A stretch of DNA of 16,664 bases from Enteractinococcus helveticum (GTDB lineage: Bacteria; Actinomycetota; Actinomycetes; Actinomycetales; Micrococcaceae): assembly GCF_020742345.1 (NCBI RefSeq), contig NZ_DYXC01000139.1, positions 1 through 16,664 of the forward strand. Direction: 5' to 3'. Below the pieces are notes generated by a model. It was not told the origin of the DNA and did no database searches. It saw only the letters and a list, made by a program, of their open reading frames with translations. The position numbers were made by a program, and so were the translations under genes. This document shows positions 1 through 7,427 of the stretch, piece after piece; within the stretch, counting starts at the first letter, position 1, and each line of letters starts with the position of its first letter.

Positions 1-273
1 CATGATGACCAGCGTGGTTAGTCCGCCGAAAATCAGCCGGATAAACGGCAGGTTTTCCTGGATGACCCAGGCGCGGATGACCATGCCAAGATAGGTGACA
101 AGCAGGATGATCATGATGATCGGTGAGACGATCTGTCCGACTGCGATCCAGGGCTCAACGGCCATGGTTTGGGACAGCTCGGCGCTCCATGGCGGAACTT
201 CCGTTAGCGCGCCGATGATAGCTGCGACTAATAGCCAGATTAGAACCGGTCCAACGATCTGTCGTGTCCCCAA
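1..273 (-). CDS. PAP2-family membrane phosphatase, N-terminal part (cut by window edge)
   Basis: Reading the minus strand from a TTG at 273 gives 91 codons that run off the left edge. The protein starts M-G-T-R-Q-I-V-G-P-V-L-I-W-L-L-V-A-A. It aligns without large gaps to the first 90 residues of the intact PAP2 protein at 1641-2282: shared features include RQ(I/L)V.PVL(I/L)WL.VAA, P.WSA near residue 30 and (F/C)IRL(I/Y).GG near residue 80. The segment is hydrophobic with two to three predicted membrane spans. The catalytic motifs of the family lie further along and are outside the window, so the function is inferred only from the paralogue. TTG is the only usual start between an in-frame TGA and the conserved region. 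A GAGGG lies close upstream with only 3 nt spacing, so initiation may be weak. Confidence 0.7.
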   Translation of the reverse strand, partial: MGTRQIVGPVLIWLLVAAIIGALTEVPPWSAELSQTMAVEPWIAVGQIVSPIIMIILLVTYLGMVIRAWVIQENLPFIRLIFGGLTTLVIM

Positions 274-323
274 ATGCCCTCACGCCTTTGCAATTACGAT
301 TGCGCTTGCTGTGCGCACTTTAT

Positions 324-341
324 CGCATTAACTCTAATGCG
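324..341. promoter_or_regulatory. 7-bp palindrome in the divergent PAP2/macA intergenic region
   Basis: CGCATTA-ACTC-TAATGCG is a perfect inverted repeat with a 4-nt spacer. It lies 50 bp upstream of the left PAP2 start and about 205 bp upstream of the maleylacetate reductase start. The 273-bp gap between these divergent genes must hold promoters for both. The palindrome could be an operator, or a short hairpin without a T-tract. I cannot name a binding protein. Confidence 0.3.
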
Positions 342-546
342 CTTGCGGCAAGGGTACCCAATTGGTTCGACGTGTGAGAAACCTGGGGCCAACGTATTCG
401 AGGACCAACCTACGCGGCATCGGTGACAGCGGTGCACTGCTGCCGATCGATATAGCTGCCATCGCTGTGCCGCCCGGCAGCGCTGATGTACAACATGGGA
501 CAATCTAGAGGAGACCCCTTGTAGCACATCGATCAGGAGCATACGC

Positions 547-1644
547 ATGAGTTTGGTATTTGAACACGTCAGCTTGGGGCAGCGGGTACTCTTTGGAACC
601 GGCAAAGCAGCAGACTATCTGGCACAAGAAGTACGGCGTCTCAAGGCTCGTCGGATCATGCTCATTGCCAGTGACCGGGCACAACCTGCGGCGCAACAGA
701 TCACCTCCCAGATCGAGGTGCTCGTCAACTACACCCAAGTGGTTATGCACGTGCCCTTTGAGGTTGCCCAACATGCTCGCGCTGTGGCGCGGCAGTACGA
801 TGTGGATGTACTGGTATGTGTTGGTGGCGGTTCAGCCACCGGGTTGGCTAAGGCCATCGCTCTTGAGACCGGGCTACCGATTATTGCTGTTCCCACCACC
901 TATTCTGGTTCGGAAGCAACCAATATGTGGGGACTAACCGTGGACGCGCGGAAAACCACCGGCGTCAATGACGCCGTACTCCCCAAGACCGTGATTTACG
1001 ATGCTGAATTCACCATGGGCTTGCCCGTTGAACTGTCGGTGGCCTCCGGGTTGAATGGCATGGCACACTGTATCGATTCGCTGTGGGGCCCGCGCGCTGA
1101 TCCGATCAACCAGGCGCTGGCCACCGAGGGAATCACCGCCCTGGCGGCCGGTCTCCCCTCGATCGTCGATGATCCGCAAGATCTTGCCGGGCGAGAGCAG
1201 CTCCTTTATGGTGCGTATTTATCTGCGGTGTCATTCGCTTCGGCAGGGTCTGGACTCCACCACAAGATCTGCCACGTGCTGGGCGGCACCTTCGAATTGC
1301 CGCACGCCCAGACACATGCCACAGTCTTGGCCTATGTGTTGGCGTTCAATATGGATGCGGCTCCGGAGGCTTCTGAGCGCATTGCTCGAGCACTGGGCGC
1401 CACCGATGCGCTTGCCGGATTCCAAAGGTTGCGTAAACAACTGAATGCCCCAATCCGGCTCGCTGATTACGGGTTCACCCAGGACAACATCGCCGAAGCA
1501 GTAGAAATCATCCTGCCCGTAGTCCCAGCCAATAATCCACGGCCCGTCATGCGCGACAACCTGACTGCGCTACTCAACGCCGCGCTGGTGGGCGATGACC
1601 CAATCGTTGTCCGTAAAGCTGACACCGCGGAGTCTCACGATTAG
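547..1644 (+). CDS. macA: Maleylacetate reductase (iron-containing alcohol dehydrogenase superfamily)
   Basis: The product (365 aa, normal length for the family) is expected to reduce maleylacetate to 3-oxoadipate with NAD(P)H. This is the step that carries ring-cleavage products of hydroxyquinol or chlorocatechols into the beta-ketoadipate pathway in the cytoplasm. An N-terminal dinucleotide-binding domain carries GGGSATGLAKA (residues 93-103), followed by VPTTYSGSEAT (115-125). The C-terminal helical domain has SGLNGMAHCID (167-177), then H239, H243 and H253 around the usual metal site. At the position where iron alcohol dehydrogenases usually have a ligand Asp there is Asn170; I infer that metal binding may be altered. 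AGGAG at 534-538 supports the ATG at 547. The gene stands alone: no ring-cleaving dioxygenase, hydroxylase or transporter lies beside it. Its last 4 nt overlap the convergent PAP2 gene. A less specific iron-dependent dehydrogenase is the alternative. Confidence 0.85.
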   Translation: MSLVFEHVSLGQRVLFGTGKAADYLAQEVRRLKARRIMLIASDRAQPAAQQITSQIEVLVNYTQVVMHVPFEVAQHARAVARQYDVDVLVCVGGGSATGLAKAIALETGLPIIAVPTTYSGSEATNMWGLTVDARKTTGVNDAVLPKTVIYDAEFTMGLPVELSVASGLNGMAHCIDSLWGPRADPINQALATEGITALAAGLPSIVDDPQDLAGREQLLYGAYLSAVSFASAGSGLHHKICHVLGGTFELPHAQTHATVLAYVLAFNMDAAPEASERIARALGATDALAGFQRLRKQLNAPIRLADYGFTQDNIAEAVEIILPVVPANNPRPVMRDNLTALLNAALVGDDPIVVRKADTAESHD

Positions 1645-2282
1645 ACCAAAGTTTTGTATCTGGCCCTCATGGCACTGAGCTGTTCAGTACGTTTCTGTTG
1701 CAATCCTTCAAATATCAATAGCGTGGCGAGTACACCCAAGGTACCGAGAACTGCGGCGGCAAGAACATCATGCGGATAGTGGTGTCCTGCCAAAACCCGC
1801 GAGATTCCCTCAACGACCGCGACCGGGAAGACAACGTAAGACAGCCCAGGAATTGCAAAAGCCAAGCCCATCGCAAGCCCGAAAGCGATGACCGTGTGGT
1901 TGGAGGGATAGGAAAAATTATCTAACGGTGGGCAGTTTGCTGGTGTCTGGATGGTATGACAGGGCCGAATCTGACCAAACATGCTTTTCAATATCCGGTT
2001 GAGCAGATAGATCACGACAATGACGACGCCGCCGTAAAGCAATCGGATGCATGCCGCATTATGTTCGGTGCGCCAGCTCCACAGAAACGCGATTCCATAG
2101 CCTGCAACAAGTGAGAGAAGCATGACCGTGGATGCGATCGTGCCGATATTAACCAATGTCTGATCAACCGCCGTCTCAAATAAGGCGGCGCTCCAAGTAG
2201 GAGTTTCAAAAAGTACGCCGACGACAGCGGCAACGAATAACCAGAGCAATACCGGTACCACAAGTTGTCTCGTCCGGGTCAC
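1641..2282 (-). CDS. PAP2-family integral membrane phosphatase
   Basis: A 213-residue membrane protein with the full three-part signature of PAP2 phosphatases: K-x6-RP at 99-107, PSNH at 126-129, and SR-x5-H-x3-D at 161-172 (R162, H168, D172). Spans are seen at roughly 8-25, 47-70, 82-96, 130-155 and 172-192, placing the active site at the outer membrane face. The likely substrate is a lipid phosphate such as undecaprenyl pyrophosphate or phosphatidate, but the sequence does not decide which. The start is GTG at 2282, preceded by GGGAGG with 5-nt spacing; the nearby ATG is out of frame. It is paralogous to the partial gene at 1-273. Its 3' end overlaps the convergent macA end by 4 nt, so transcripts from the two genes run into each other. 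Confidence 0.88.
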   Translation of the reverse strand: MTRTRQLVVPVLLWLFVAAVVGVLFETPTWSAALFETAVDQTLVNIGTIASTVMLLSLVAGYGIAFLWSWRTEHNAACIRLLYGGVVIVVIYLLNRILKSMFGQIRPCHTIQTPANCPPLDNFSYPSNHTVIAFGLAMGLAFAIPGLSYVVFPVAVVEGISRVLAGHHYPHDVLAAAVLGTLGVLATLLIFEGLQQKRTEQLSAMRARYKTLV

Positions 2283-2380
2283 ATCGTCCTCCCACTTTCA
2301 CGTTGATATCGCACACCTCGGCTGCGTGGAAGTATCGGGGCGTTCCGCCATGGTCAAACTTTTCACCACGAAACCGTCAG

Positions 2381-2547
2381 ATGGGTGAACAAGATACCCT
2401 ACAGACCTGCACTGAAATGCTACAAACTCATGGTCTTGAGGCCACTGGCGTCGAGTGTGGCCATTGGATGCAGGCATATGCTTTCGTCGAAGAAGAACTT
2501 CTCCCAGTGTTTGCTAACCACTGGGCTAATTTCCGCGAGCCGCTACG
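2381..2547 (+). other. Unrecognised open frame, possible gene remnant
   Basis: From ATG 2381 an open frame of about 55 codons begins M-G-E-Q-D-T-L-Q-T-C-T-E-M-L and has a balanced, acidic composition. It then runs without a stop into sequence that is clearly the antisense of an EcfT gene. No good ribosome binding site is present. The first part may be the start of a lost gene that was joined to the EcfT fragment by a deletion, or it may be chance. I do not recognise a family. Confidence 0.2.
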
Positions 2548-2755
2548 GCCACGCCAGCACGTAGATGACAGCCAAACCACACACGGCCATCCCAACGACA
2601 ATGTCGGTAGCGTTGACCCGGATGGGTCGATACACGGCAGGAGGTTGGAGTCCAAACCCCCGCGATTCCAACGAGGCCGCAATTCACTCTGATCGCCGCA
2701 GGGCGACAATCAGCACGGCGAAGACGAACCTCAAAGCTTCCCTCATCAATGTAGT
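2543..2755 (-). pseudogene. Ghost of an EcfT (YkoC-like) transporter gene, C-terminal 71 codons
   Basis: Translating the minus strand gives LRFVFAVLIVALRRSE-stop-IAASLESRGFGL, then QPPAVYRPIRVNATDIVVG and a terminal stop at 2543-2545. This aligns residue for residue with positions 181-248 of the intact EcfT at 4652-5398 (LVFTVLIVALRRAERIATSLESRGFGL...). The SLESRGFG coupling motif is preserved. One in-frame TGA (2684-2686) replaces the conserved Arg codon, consistent with a CGA-to-TGA change. No upstream homologous sequence was found beyond about 2755, so roughly 180 N-terminal codons are missing. Divergence from the intact copy is substantial, which argues for an old duplicate or a different ECF transporter rather than a recent copy. 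Confidence 0.85.
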
Positions 2756-3257
2756 CGAGGAACAACCCTCAGATGTTCCAACTCCCGTTGCTCAAGCACT
2801 GGATAGGCAACGGCCCAAAACTCAGTTCAACATCGTTCTTGCACCGGCAGCTATAGCCCAGGATTAGGACTCCTAAGATGTAAACGATGCCTGCAACAGG
2901 ACTCAGAGCTGATACACCATTTTCGTGGTCGACCAGCCCCGTCTCGTTTTTGACTTGGCTACATACAAGAACACTCAGTTGACTCGACGCATGCGAAACG
3001 AGCCGGTGCCCAGCTTTCGATCCCGGCGTTTGACTGAGGCTTCGCATAGGACGTCTGGAGGTATCTGAAATGAAATATTGTGTCCATAGAGACACTGTAC
3101 GCCTCACCGATGCGAGGTCTACAACAGCCTGTGCTGAGCTTGAGAGCCAAAGTGGTACCCAAGGATCTTATTCGGTCAGGACGTGTCGAGCGTCTTCGAG
3201 CAGAACGACACAAGCCTCGCTCATGAGGCCGCCCCACGCAGTAGAACTTCTCCAGTT
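2756..3257. other. About 500 bp without recognisable genes
   Basis: Open frames here lack convincing starts, ribosome binding sites and recognisable motifs on both strands. Composition is less GC-rich than the flanking operons. Together with the EcfT ghost to the left it looks like decayed DNA. I see no RNA gene, IS end or strong terminator in it. Confidence 0.4.
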
Positions 3258-3326
3258 TTCACGCAAAGCGGGGAATATGAATCACGTAAACTGCGGGTTT
3301 GAATTCACGCAAAGTGCTGCATGACG
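3258..3326 (+). repeat. Three direct repeats on an exact 23-bp period upstream of the ATPase gene
   Basis: The core TTCACGCAAAG occurs at 3258-3268 and again identically at 3304-3314, with ATCACGTAAAC at 3281-3291 exactly midway. The three units start at 3258, 3281 and 3304, giving two steps of 23 bp. After the core, G-rich spacers (GCGGGG, TGCGGG, TGCTGC) are partly similar. The array ends 27 bp before the ATG of the ATPase gene, overlapping where its promoter should be. It looks like an operator array or a small iteron-like array. It is not a CRISPR: spacing is too short and no cas genes are present. Confidence 0.7.
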
Positions 3327-3352
3327 TATTTTATAAATGATACCGTGTAATT

Positions 3353-4615
3353 ATGCCTCGGTATAATGCAAGATTCGTAGATGAGACCCTAAAGCGGTCG
3401 CTTCAAAATTTCGGCGCTGTAATTGTCCAAGGACCACGTGCCGTTGGAAAAACTACTACCGCTAAACAAGCCGCAGCTAGCTCGATACGATTGGACTCAT
3501 CTCCAGATCTGCCAGCATTTGCCGAAACATCGCCGTCGACGATCATGCAAGGTGATACACCCCGTCTCATTGACGAGTGGCAACTCGCCCCCACTATCTG
3601 GAATGCTGTACGCCATGAAGTAGACGAGCGCAGCGGTAAGGGACATTTCATACTGACGGGCTCCGCCACTCCTGCGGACGACATCACGCGCCATAGCGGT
3701 GCTGGACGCTTTCGCCGTATTCTGATGCGTCCGATGTCACTAGCGGAAAGCAATGAAAGCACACGGGCCGTTAGTCTGCAAACGATCATTGAAAAACAAC
3801 CGTTTTCGGCTTTTGGCGGTGGTCCCACCGTTGAAGCATATGCTCACATAATCGTTCGAGGTGGTTGGCCAGCGCTGGTGACCGACCCGACAGCCGAAGC
3901 CACTGAGTATCTAGATAGCTACCTAGACGATATGACTCGAGTCGATCTGGCCGCAACCGACCAGCGCGTTGATCCTGCGCGCATGAATGCACTCGTAAGA
4001 GCACTAGCTCGAAATGTGTCATCCGAGGTGACACTTCAGAAACTGGCAGCTGAAGCCGATGTGATCGCTCCAGGCCAGGGCCCCCAGGATCGTGGCACCA
4101 TACGACGATATCTGGATGCCCTCGAACGGATCTTCGTCGTAGAAGAACAGCCCGCATGGTCCACACATTTACGGTCGAAAGTTCGAATGCGAGTACAACC
4201 AAAGTGGCATTTCATTGACCCTTCCCTCGCAGCCGCTGCGCTTCAGGCAAGCCCCACAAGACTCGTGCAAGACTTAAACACTTTTGGCTTCCTATTCGAG
4301 TCTCTGGCCATACGTGATTTACGGATATACGCGGAGCTGCACCGAGGAAACGTGTACCACTATCGTGATGAGACCGGCCTTGACGTGGACGCCATAATTG
4401 AATTTCGGGATGGCCGTTGGATTGGCTTCGAAGTTAAAATGGGCGGCACCGAACACATTAACAAAGCAGCTACAAGCCTGCTGAAGCTGAAAAACAAACT
4501 CACCGAGGAGCGTGCTGCGCAGAATCTCGCGCTGGTAGTGCTGACTGCAGGCGAGATCAGCCATACTCGCAACGATGGGGTATCAGTGATTTCCTTAGGT
4601 CATCTGACAGCCTGA
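3353..4615 (+). CDS. AAA-type ATPase with DUF4143 / PD-(D/E)XK-like C-terminal domain
   Basis: A 420-residue cytoplasmic protein. The N-terminal ATPase domain has Walker A GPRAVGKT (27-34), Walker B RLIDEWQ (71-77), a sensor-like FILTGSA (99-105) and GAGRFRR (116-122), a likely arginine finger region. The C-terminal part (about 190-365) matches the DUF4143 layout: FLFESLAIRDL (313-323), then HYRDETGLDVDAII (336-349) and FEVKMG (359-364). The last two give D344/D346 and E360-x-K362, the arrangement of PD-(D/E)XK nucleases. Members of this widespread family are often annotated only as ATP-binding proteins, and their role is poorly known; they occur in mobile or variable regions. Start: ATG 3353, with no clear Shine-Dalgarno; a short AT-rich stretch TATAAATGATAC just upstream suggests a leaderless or near-leaderless mRNA. 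The gene is flanked by decayed DNA and the 23-bp repeats, suggesting an acquired unit. Confidence 0.85.
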   Translation: MPRYNARFVDETLKRSLQNFGAVIVQGPRAVGKTTTAKQAAASSIRLDSSPDLPAFAETSPSTIMQGDTPRLIDEWQLAPTIWNAVRHEVDERSGKGHFILTGSATPADDITRHSGAGRFRRILMRPMSLAESNESTRAVSLQTIIEKQPFSAFGGGPTVEAYAHIIVRGGWPALVTDPTAEATEYLDSYLDDMTRVDLAATDQRVDPARMNALVRALARNVSSEVTLQKLAAEADVIAPGQGPQDRGTIRRYLDALERIFVVEEQPAWSTHLRSKVRMRVQPKWHFIDPSLAAAALQASPTRLVQDLNTFGFLFESLAIRDLRIYAELHRGNVYHYRDETGLDVDAIIEFRDGRWIGFEVKMGGTEHINKAATSLLKLKNKLTEERAAQNLALVVLTAGEISHTRNDGVSVISLGHLTA

Positions 4616-4651
4616 ACATTTCGACATCGAGCCGTTTCCGCCCCGAACCTC

Positions 4652-5398
4652 TTACAGCCACGGCAAGCAGTAAGCAATGGCAAAGAAGCTTACGGTCATG
4701 CCCAGTACGACGTCACTGGCACGCACATAGATGGGCCGGTACACGGTGCGCGGCTTCAGTCCGAAGCCGCGGGATTCTAACGACGTCGCAATTCGTTCCG
4801 CGCGACGCAGGGCAACGATCAGCACGGTGAAGACTAACCGCCCGGCGTCTTTGAGCGTGAGTTTTGGTTTGCCCTTGCGATTGCGCTTGACCACCCCACC
4901 TTGCCGCATGAGCTGTGCGGCGCGAATGGTCTGCCATTCTTTGGGCAGGCCCAGCAGCAGTTGGTAGCCGGCGAGGACGGCGAAGGTGATCGATGCGGGT
5001 AGTTTGAGGTTCTGGTTCAGCGAGCGCATCAGATCCACGGGTGCGGTGGAGGTCAGAAACAGGATGGATGCGACCCCGATGACCAGGGTTCTGCCAGCAA
5101 GGGCTGCCCCGATGAGTGCGCCGTCGTCGGCACGAGCTAGAACGTTGACCAGGAACAGGCCAAATCCGAAGGCGATGAAGGGAATGTGGGCGTACGCCAG
5201 CCAGCGGGCGGGCACGTTGCCGATGGTCAGGGCGATGATCACCAGCCCGACCCAGAGTAGTGCGGGGCGGATGGGTTCCCAGATGAACAGCATGGACACG
5301 GACACCACAAACAGGGTGATGAGTTTGACGGCGGGGTTCCAGCGGGTCAGGGCTCCGGGTGTCACCAGGGCGGATGGGTGTTGGATGGTCAGGGTCAT
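4652..5398 (-). CDS. ykoC: ECF transporter transmembrane coupling subunit EcfT (YkoC-type)
   Basis: A 248-residue membrane protein that couples the ATPase subunits to the substrate-binding subunit of an energy-coupling-factor transporter. Membrane spans lie at about 25-40, 46-60, 70-88, 98-116, 135-150 and 228-244. Two cytoplasmic coupling motifs are visible: RAAQLMRQG (159-167) and SLESRGFG (206-213), which correspond to the Ala-Arg-Gly-type motifs that dock into the ATPases. It is the last gene of the ykoFEDC-type operon. Its ATG overlaps the stop of the ATPase gene by 4 nt, so translation is probably coupled. A diverged C-terminal copy lies at 2543-2755. The 36-bp gap to the convergent ATPase gene contains no strong terminator. 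Confidence 0.92.
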   Translation of the reverse strand: MTLTIQHPSALVTPGALTRWNPAVKLITLFVVSVSMLFIWEPIRPALLWVGLVIIALTIGNVPARWLAYAHIPFIAFGFGLFLVNVLARADDGALIGAALAGRTLVIGVASILFLTSTAPVDLMRSLNQNLKLPASITFAVLAGYQLLLGLPKEWQTIRAAQLMRQGGVVKRNRKGKPKLTLKDAGRLVFTVLIVALRRAERIATSLESRGFGLKPRTVYRPIYVRASDVVLGMTVSFFAIAYCLPWL

Positions 5399-6813
5399 AT
5401 CAGGGCTTTCTGGGCGACCGTGATGGTGCGGGTTGCCCAGGCTTGGGCCAGGCGGTGGTCGTGGGTGATGATGACGACGGCGCCGCCACTGTTGGCGTGG
5501 GTCGCAAGTTCGTTGAGCATGGTGGTGGTTGCTGCACGGTCCAGGCCGAAGGTGGGTTCATCTGCCAGCAGGACGGTGGGTTCGGTGCGGTGTTGTGCGG
5601 CCAGCAGGCCGGTGGCGACTGACAGGCGGCGTTTTTCTCCGCCGGAGAGGCGGAATGGGTTGAGGTCTGCCAAATGGTCGATGCCAAAGGCGGTGGATAG
5701 GCGTTGGATGGCGGCTTCGGTGTGCTCGTCGGGGGTCAGACCGAAGCGTAGTTCGTCGTGGACCGAGTGGGCGAGGAATTGGTGTTCGGGGTTTTGGAAC
5801 ACCATGACCGGTGGGCGGCCGGTGATTTCTCCGTCGGAGGCGAGCAGGCCGGCCAGTGCCATGAGCAGGGTGGTTTTGCCGGTGCCGTTGGCGCCCATCA
5901 CAGCGATGCGCTCGCCCGCGTGGATATCGAGATTGATGTTGGTGACGACCGGGTCGGCTTTGGATGCCGGGCGGACGGTGAGATTGGCAGCGCGCAGCAG
6001 CGGTGCAGCGGCGGCGTCGATGGTTGGTACCTTGTAGACGGGTAATCGCACGCCTGGGGTCCAGACGCCGTTGGCTTCGAGTTGGTCTGCGTGTTCGGCG
6101 AGGACTCGGTCGGTGGGGCCATCGGCTTGGATGCGGCCGCCGTCGATGACCACGGTGCGTTCGGGGAGGCCGGGGCCGTCGGCGAGTTCGTCGAGTCGGT
6201 GTTCGACCAGGATCAGGGCGCCGTCGTGGCCGGTGAGTTCGGTGAGCACCTGCATGACTGCGGCGACGCCTGCGCCGTCGAGCATGGAGGTGGGCTCATC
6301 GGCGAGCACCACGCTGGGTTCGGCTGCCAGTGCTGCGACAGTGGCGATGCGTTGGACCCAGCCGCCCGACAGGCTTTGGGTGCGGTGGTGTAGTAGGTGT
6401 TCGGCGTCCACGGAGGCCAGTATTTTGTGGACGCGGCCGCCGATCTCGGCCGGGTCGATGCCGTGGTTCTCTAAGGTCAGGGCGATTTCGTCTTCGACCA
6501 GAGGCAGCGTGATGCTGGCGTGTGGGTCTTGGGGTACGTTGCCCACGGTTCGGCTGAGTTCGGCCACGGTTTTGGTGATCACCGGTTGGCCTGCGACGAA
6601 GCAGTCGCCAGAGATGTTCAGCGGCACCGAGTGCGGGACGACCCCACGAATGGCATCCAGCAGTGTGGATTTACCGGCACCCGAGGCGCCCAACAGCAAC
6701 AGTTGCTCGCCGGGGTGCACGGTGAGGTTGATGTCGTTGAGCAGCACCCGGTTGGTGCGCGGATCCACCGCAGTGAATCCGCGCAGTTCAACCAGCGGTT
6801 GGCTCGGCGTCAT
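5395..6813 (-). CDS. ykoD: ECF transporter double ATPase EcfA-EcfA' fusion (YkoD-type)
   Basis: A 472-residue cytoplasmic protein made of two ABC ATPase halves, which hydrolyses ATP to drive thiamine or HMP uptake. First half: Walker A GASGAGKST (42-50), Q-loop NVPQDPHAS (92-100), signature LSGGW (148-152), Walker B VVLADEP (168-174), H-loop H205. Second half: Walker A GANGTGKTT (307-315), Q-loop VFQNPEHQ (338-345), signature LSGGEK (389-394), Walker B TVLLADEP (413-420), H-loop H451. The first signature has Trp in place of the usual Gln, so the two composite ATP sites may not be equal. The fused form fits YkoD rather than separate EcfA1/EcfA2. The gene overlaps ykoE upstream and ykoC downstream by 4 nt each. 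Confidence 0.95.
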   Translation of the reverse strand: MTPSQPLVELRGFTAVDPRTNRVLLNDINLTVHPGEQLLLLGASGAGKSTLLDAIRGVVPHSVPLNISGDCFVAGQPVITKTVAELSRTVGNVPQDPHASITLPLVEDEIALTLENHGIDPAEIGGRVHKILASVDAEHLLHHRTQSLSGGWVQRIATVAALAAEPSVVLADEPTSMLDGAGVAAVMQVLTELTGHDGALILVEHRLDELADGPGLPERTVVIDGGRIQADGPTDRVLAEHADQLEANGVWTPGVRLPVYKVPTIDAAAAPLLRAANLTVRPASKADPVVTNINLDIHAGERIAVMGANGTGKTTLLMALAGLLASDGEITGRPPVMVFQNPEHQFLAHSVHDELRFGLTPDEHTEAAIQRLSTAFGIDHLADLNPFRLSGGEKRRLSVATGLLAAQHRTEPTVLLADEPTFGLDRAATTTMLNELATHANSGGAVVIITHDHRLAQAWATRTITVAQKALI

Positions 6814-7427
6814 TGCGCCCTTCCGATGGCGTAGTTATCGACCACGCCGGTTTTCTTGATGGCCTTGACTAATACCCAGGCCACGATCCCGCCCAGGATG
6901 ATGCCCGAGGTGCAGTGGATGGACAGGCGCAACAGCATGATCTCTTGGCCGATCCAGCCCAATTGAATGGCGGTGGACCAGAACACGAAGAAGGCGCCCA
7001 GGAACCCGCTGATGGCATAGCGGGTGATGCCGAATTTCCGATAGCGGCCGATGGCAAATGGCAGTTCGGAGCCCAGGCCCTGGAGGAAGGCTGCGAACAG
7101 CAGCATCGGGCCCACTGGGGAGCCGAGGAAGACGAATTCCATAGTCGCGGCGATGATTTCGGCCAGGATGCCGGCGCCAGCTTTACGCGTGATGGCCACG
7201 GCTAGGGGCGCGACCAACAGCCAGCCGCCCTGGAGGAAGTGTTGGGCGAGGTCGCCGGCCGGACCCATGGCGATGGCCAGGCCATTCCAGGCTTGGACTA
7301 ATGCCCAGTAGACGAATCCGAAGACCACGCCGAGCACGACCACAAGTACGAGGTCTTTCAGCTGCCATTTGAACGGGCTGTCATACGGGTTGCGGTAGGT
7401 GGATTGTTGTTGCTTCGTGGCGGTCAT
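6810..7427 (-). CDS. ykoE: ECF transporter substrate-binding membrane subunit YkoE (thiamine/HMP)
   Basis: A 205-residue membrane protein, the S component that binds substrate within the membrane. After a polar N-terminus (1-24) there are about five spans: 26-45, 68-82, 88-118, 133-155 and 170-190, with the conserved stretch GGWLLVAPLAVAITRKAGAG (67-86) and a following acidic helix AEIIAATMEF (89-98). This matches YkoE of the Bacillus ykoFEDC system, assigned to thiamine or its hydroxymethylpyrimidine part. Substrate assignment here rests on the family, on the YkoF neighbour and on the TPP riboswitch. The gene overlaps ykoF upstream and ykoD downstream by 4 nt. Confidence 0.9.
   Translation of the reverse strand: MTATKQQQSTYRNPYDSPFKWQLKDLVLVVVLGVVFGFVYWALVQAWNGLAIAMGPAGDLAQHFLQGGWLLVAPLAVAITRKAGAGILAEIIAATMEFVFLGSPVGPMLLFAAFLQGLGSELPFAIGRYRKFGITRYAISGFLGAFFVFWSTAIQLGWIGQEIMLLRLSIHCTSGIILGGIVAWVLVKAIKKTGVVDNYAIGRAQ

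Noticed and set aside
2769..3237. Minus-strand open frames in the empty region
   Set aside because: No ribosome sites, no recognisable motifs and overlapping frames on both strands; treated as chance.
3258..3326. CRISPR array
   Set aside because: Only three units, 11-bp cores, 12-bp gaps and no cas genes.
5378..6859. Long plus-strand open frames opposite the ECF ATPase gene
   Set aside because: They mirror the high-GC ykoD gene, whose Walker and signature motifs prove the minus strand is coding.
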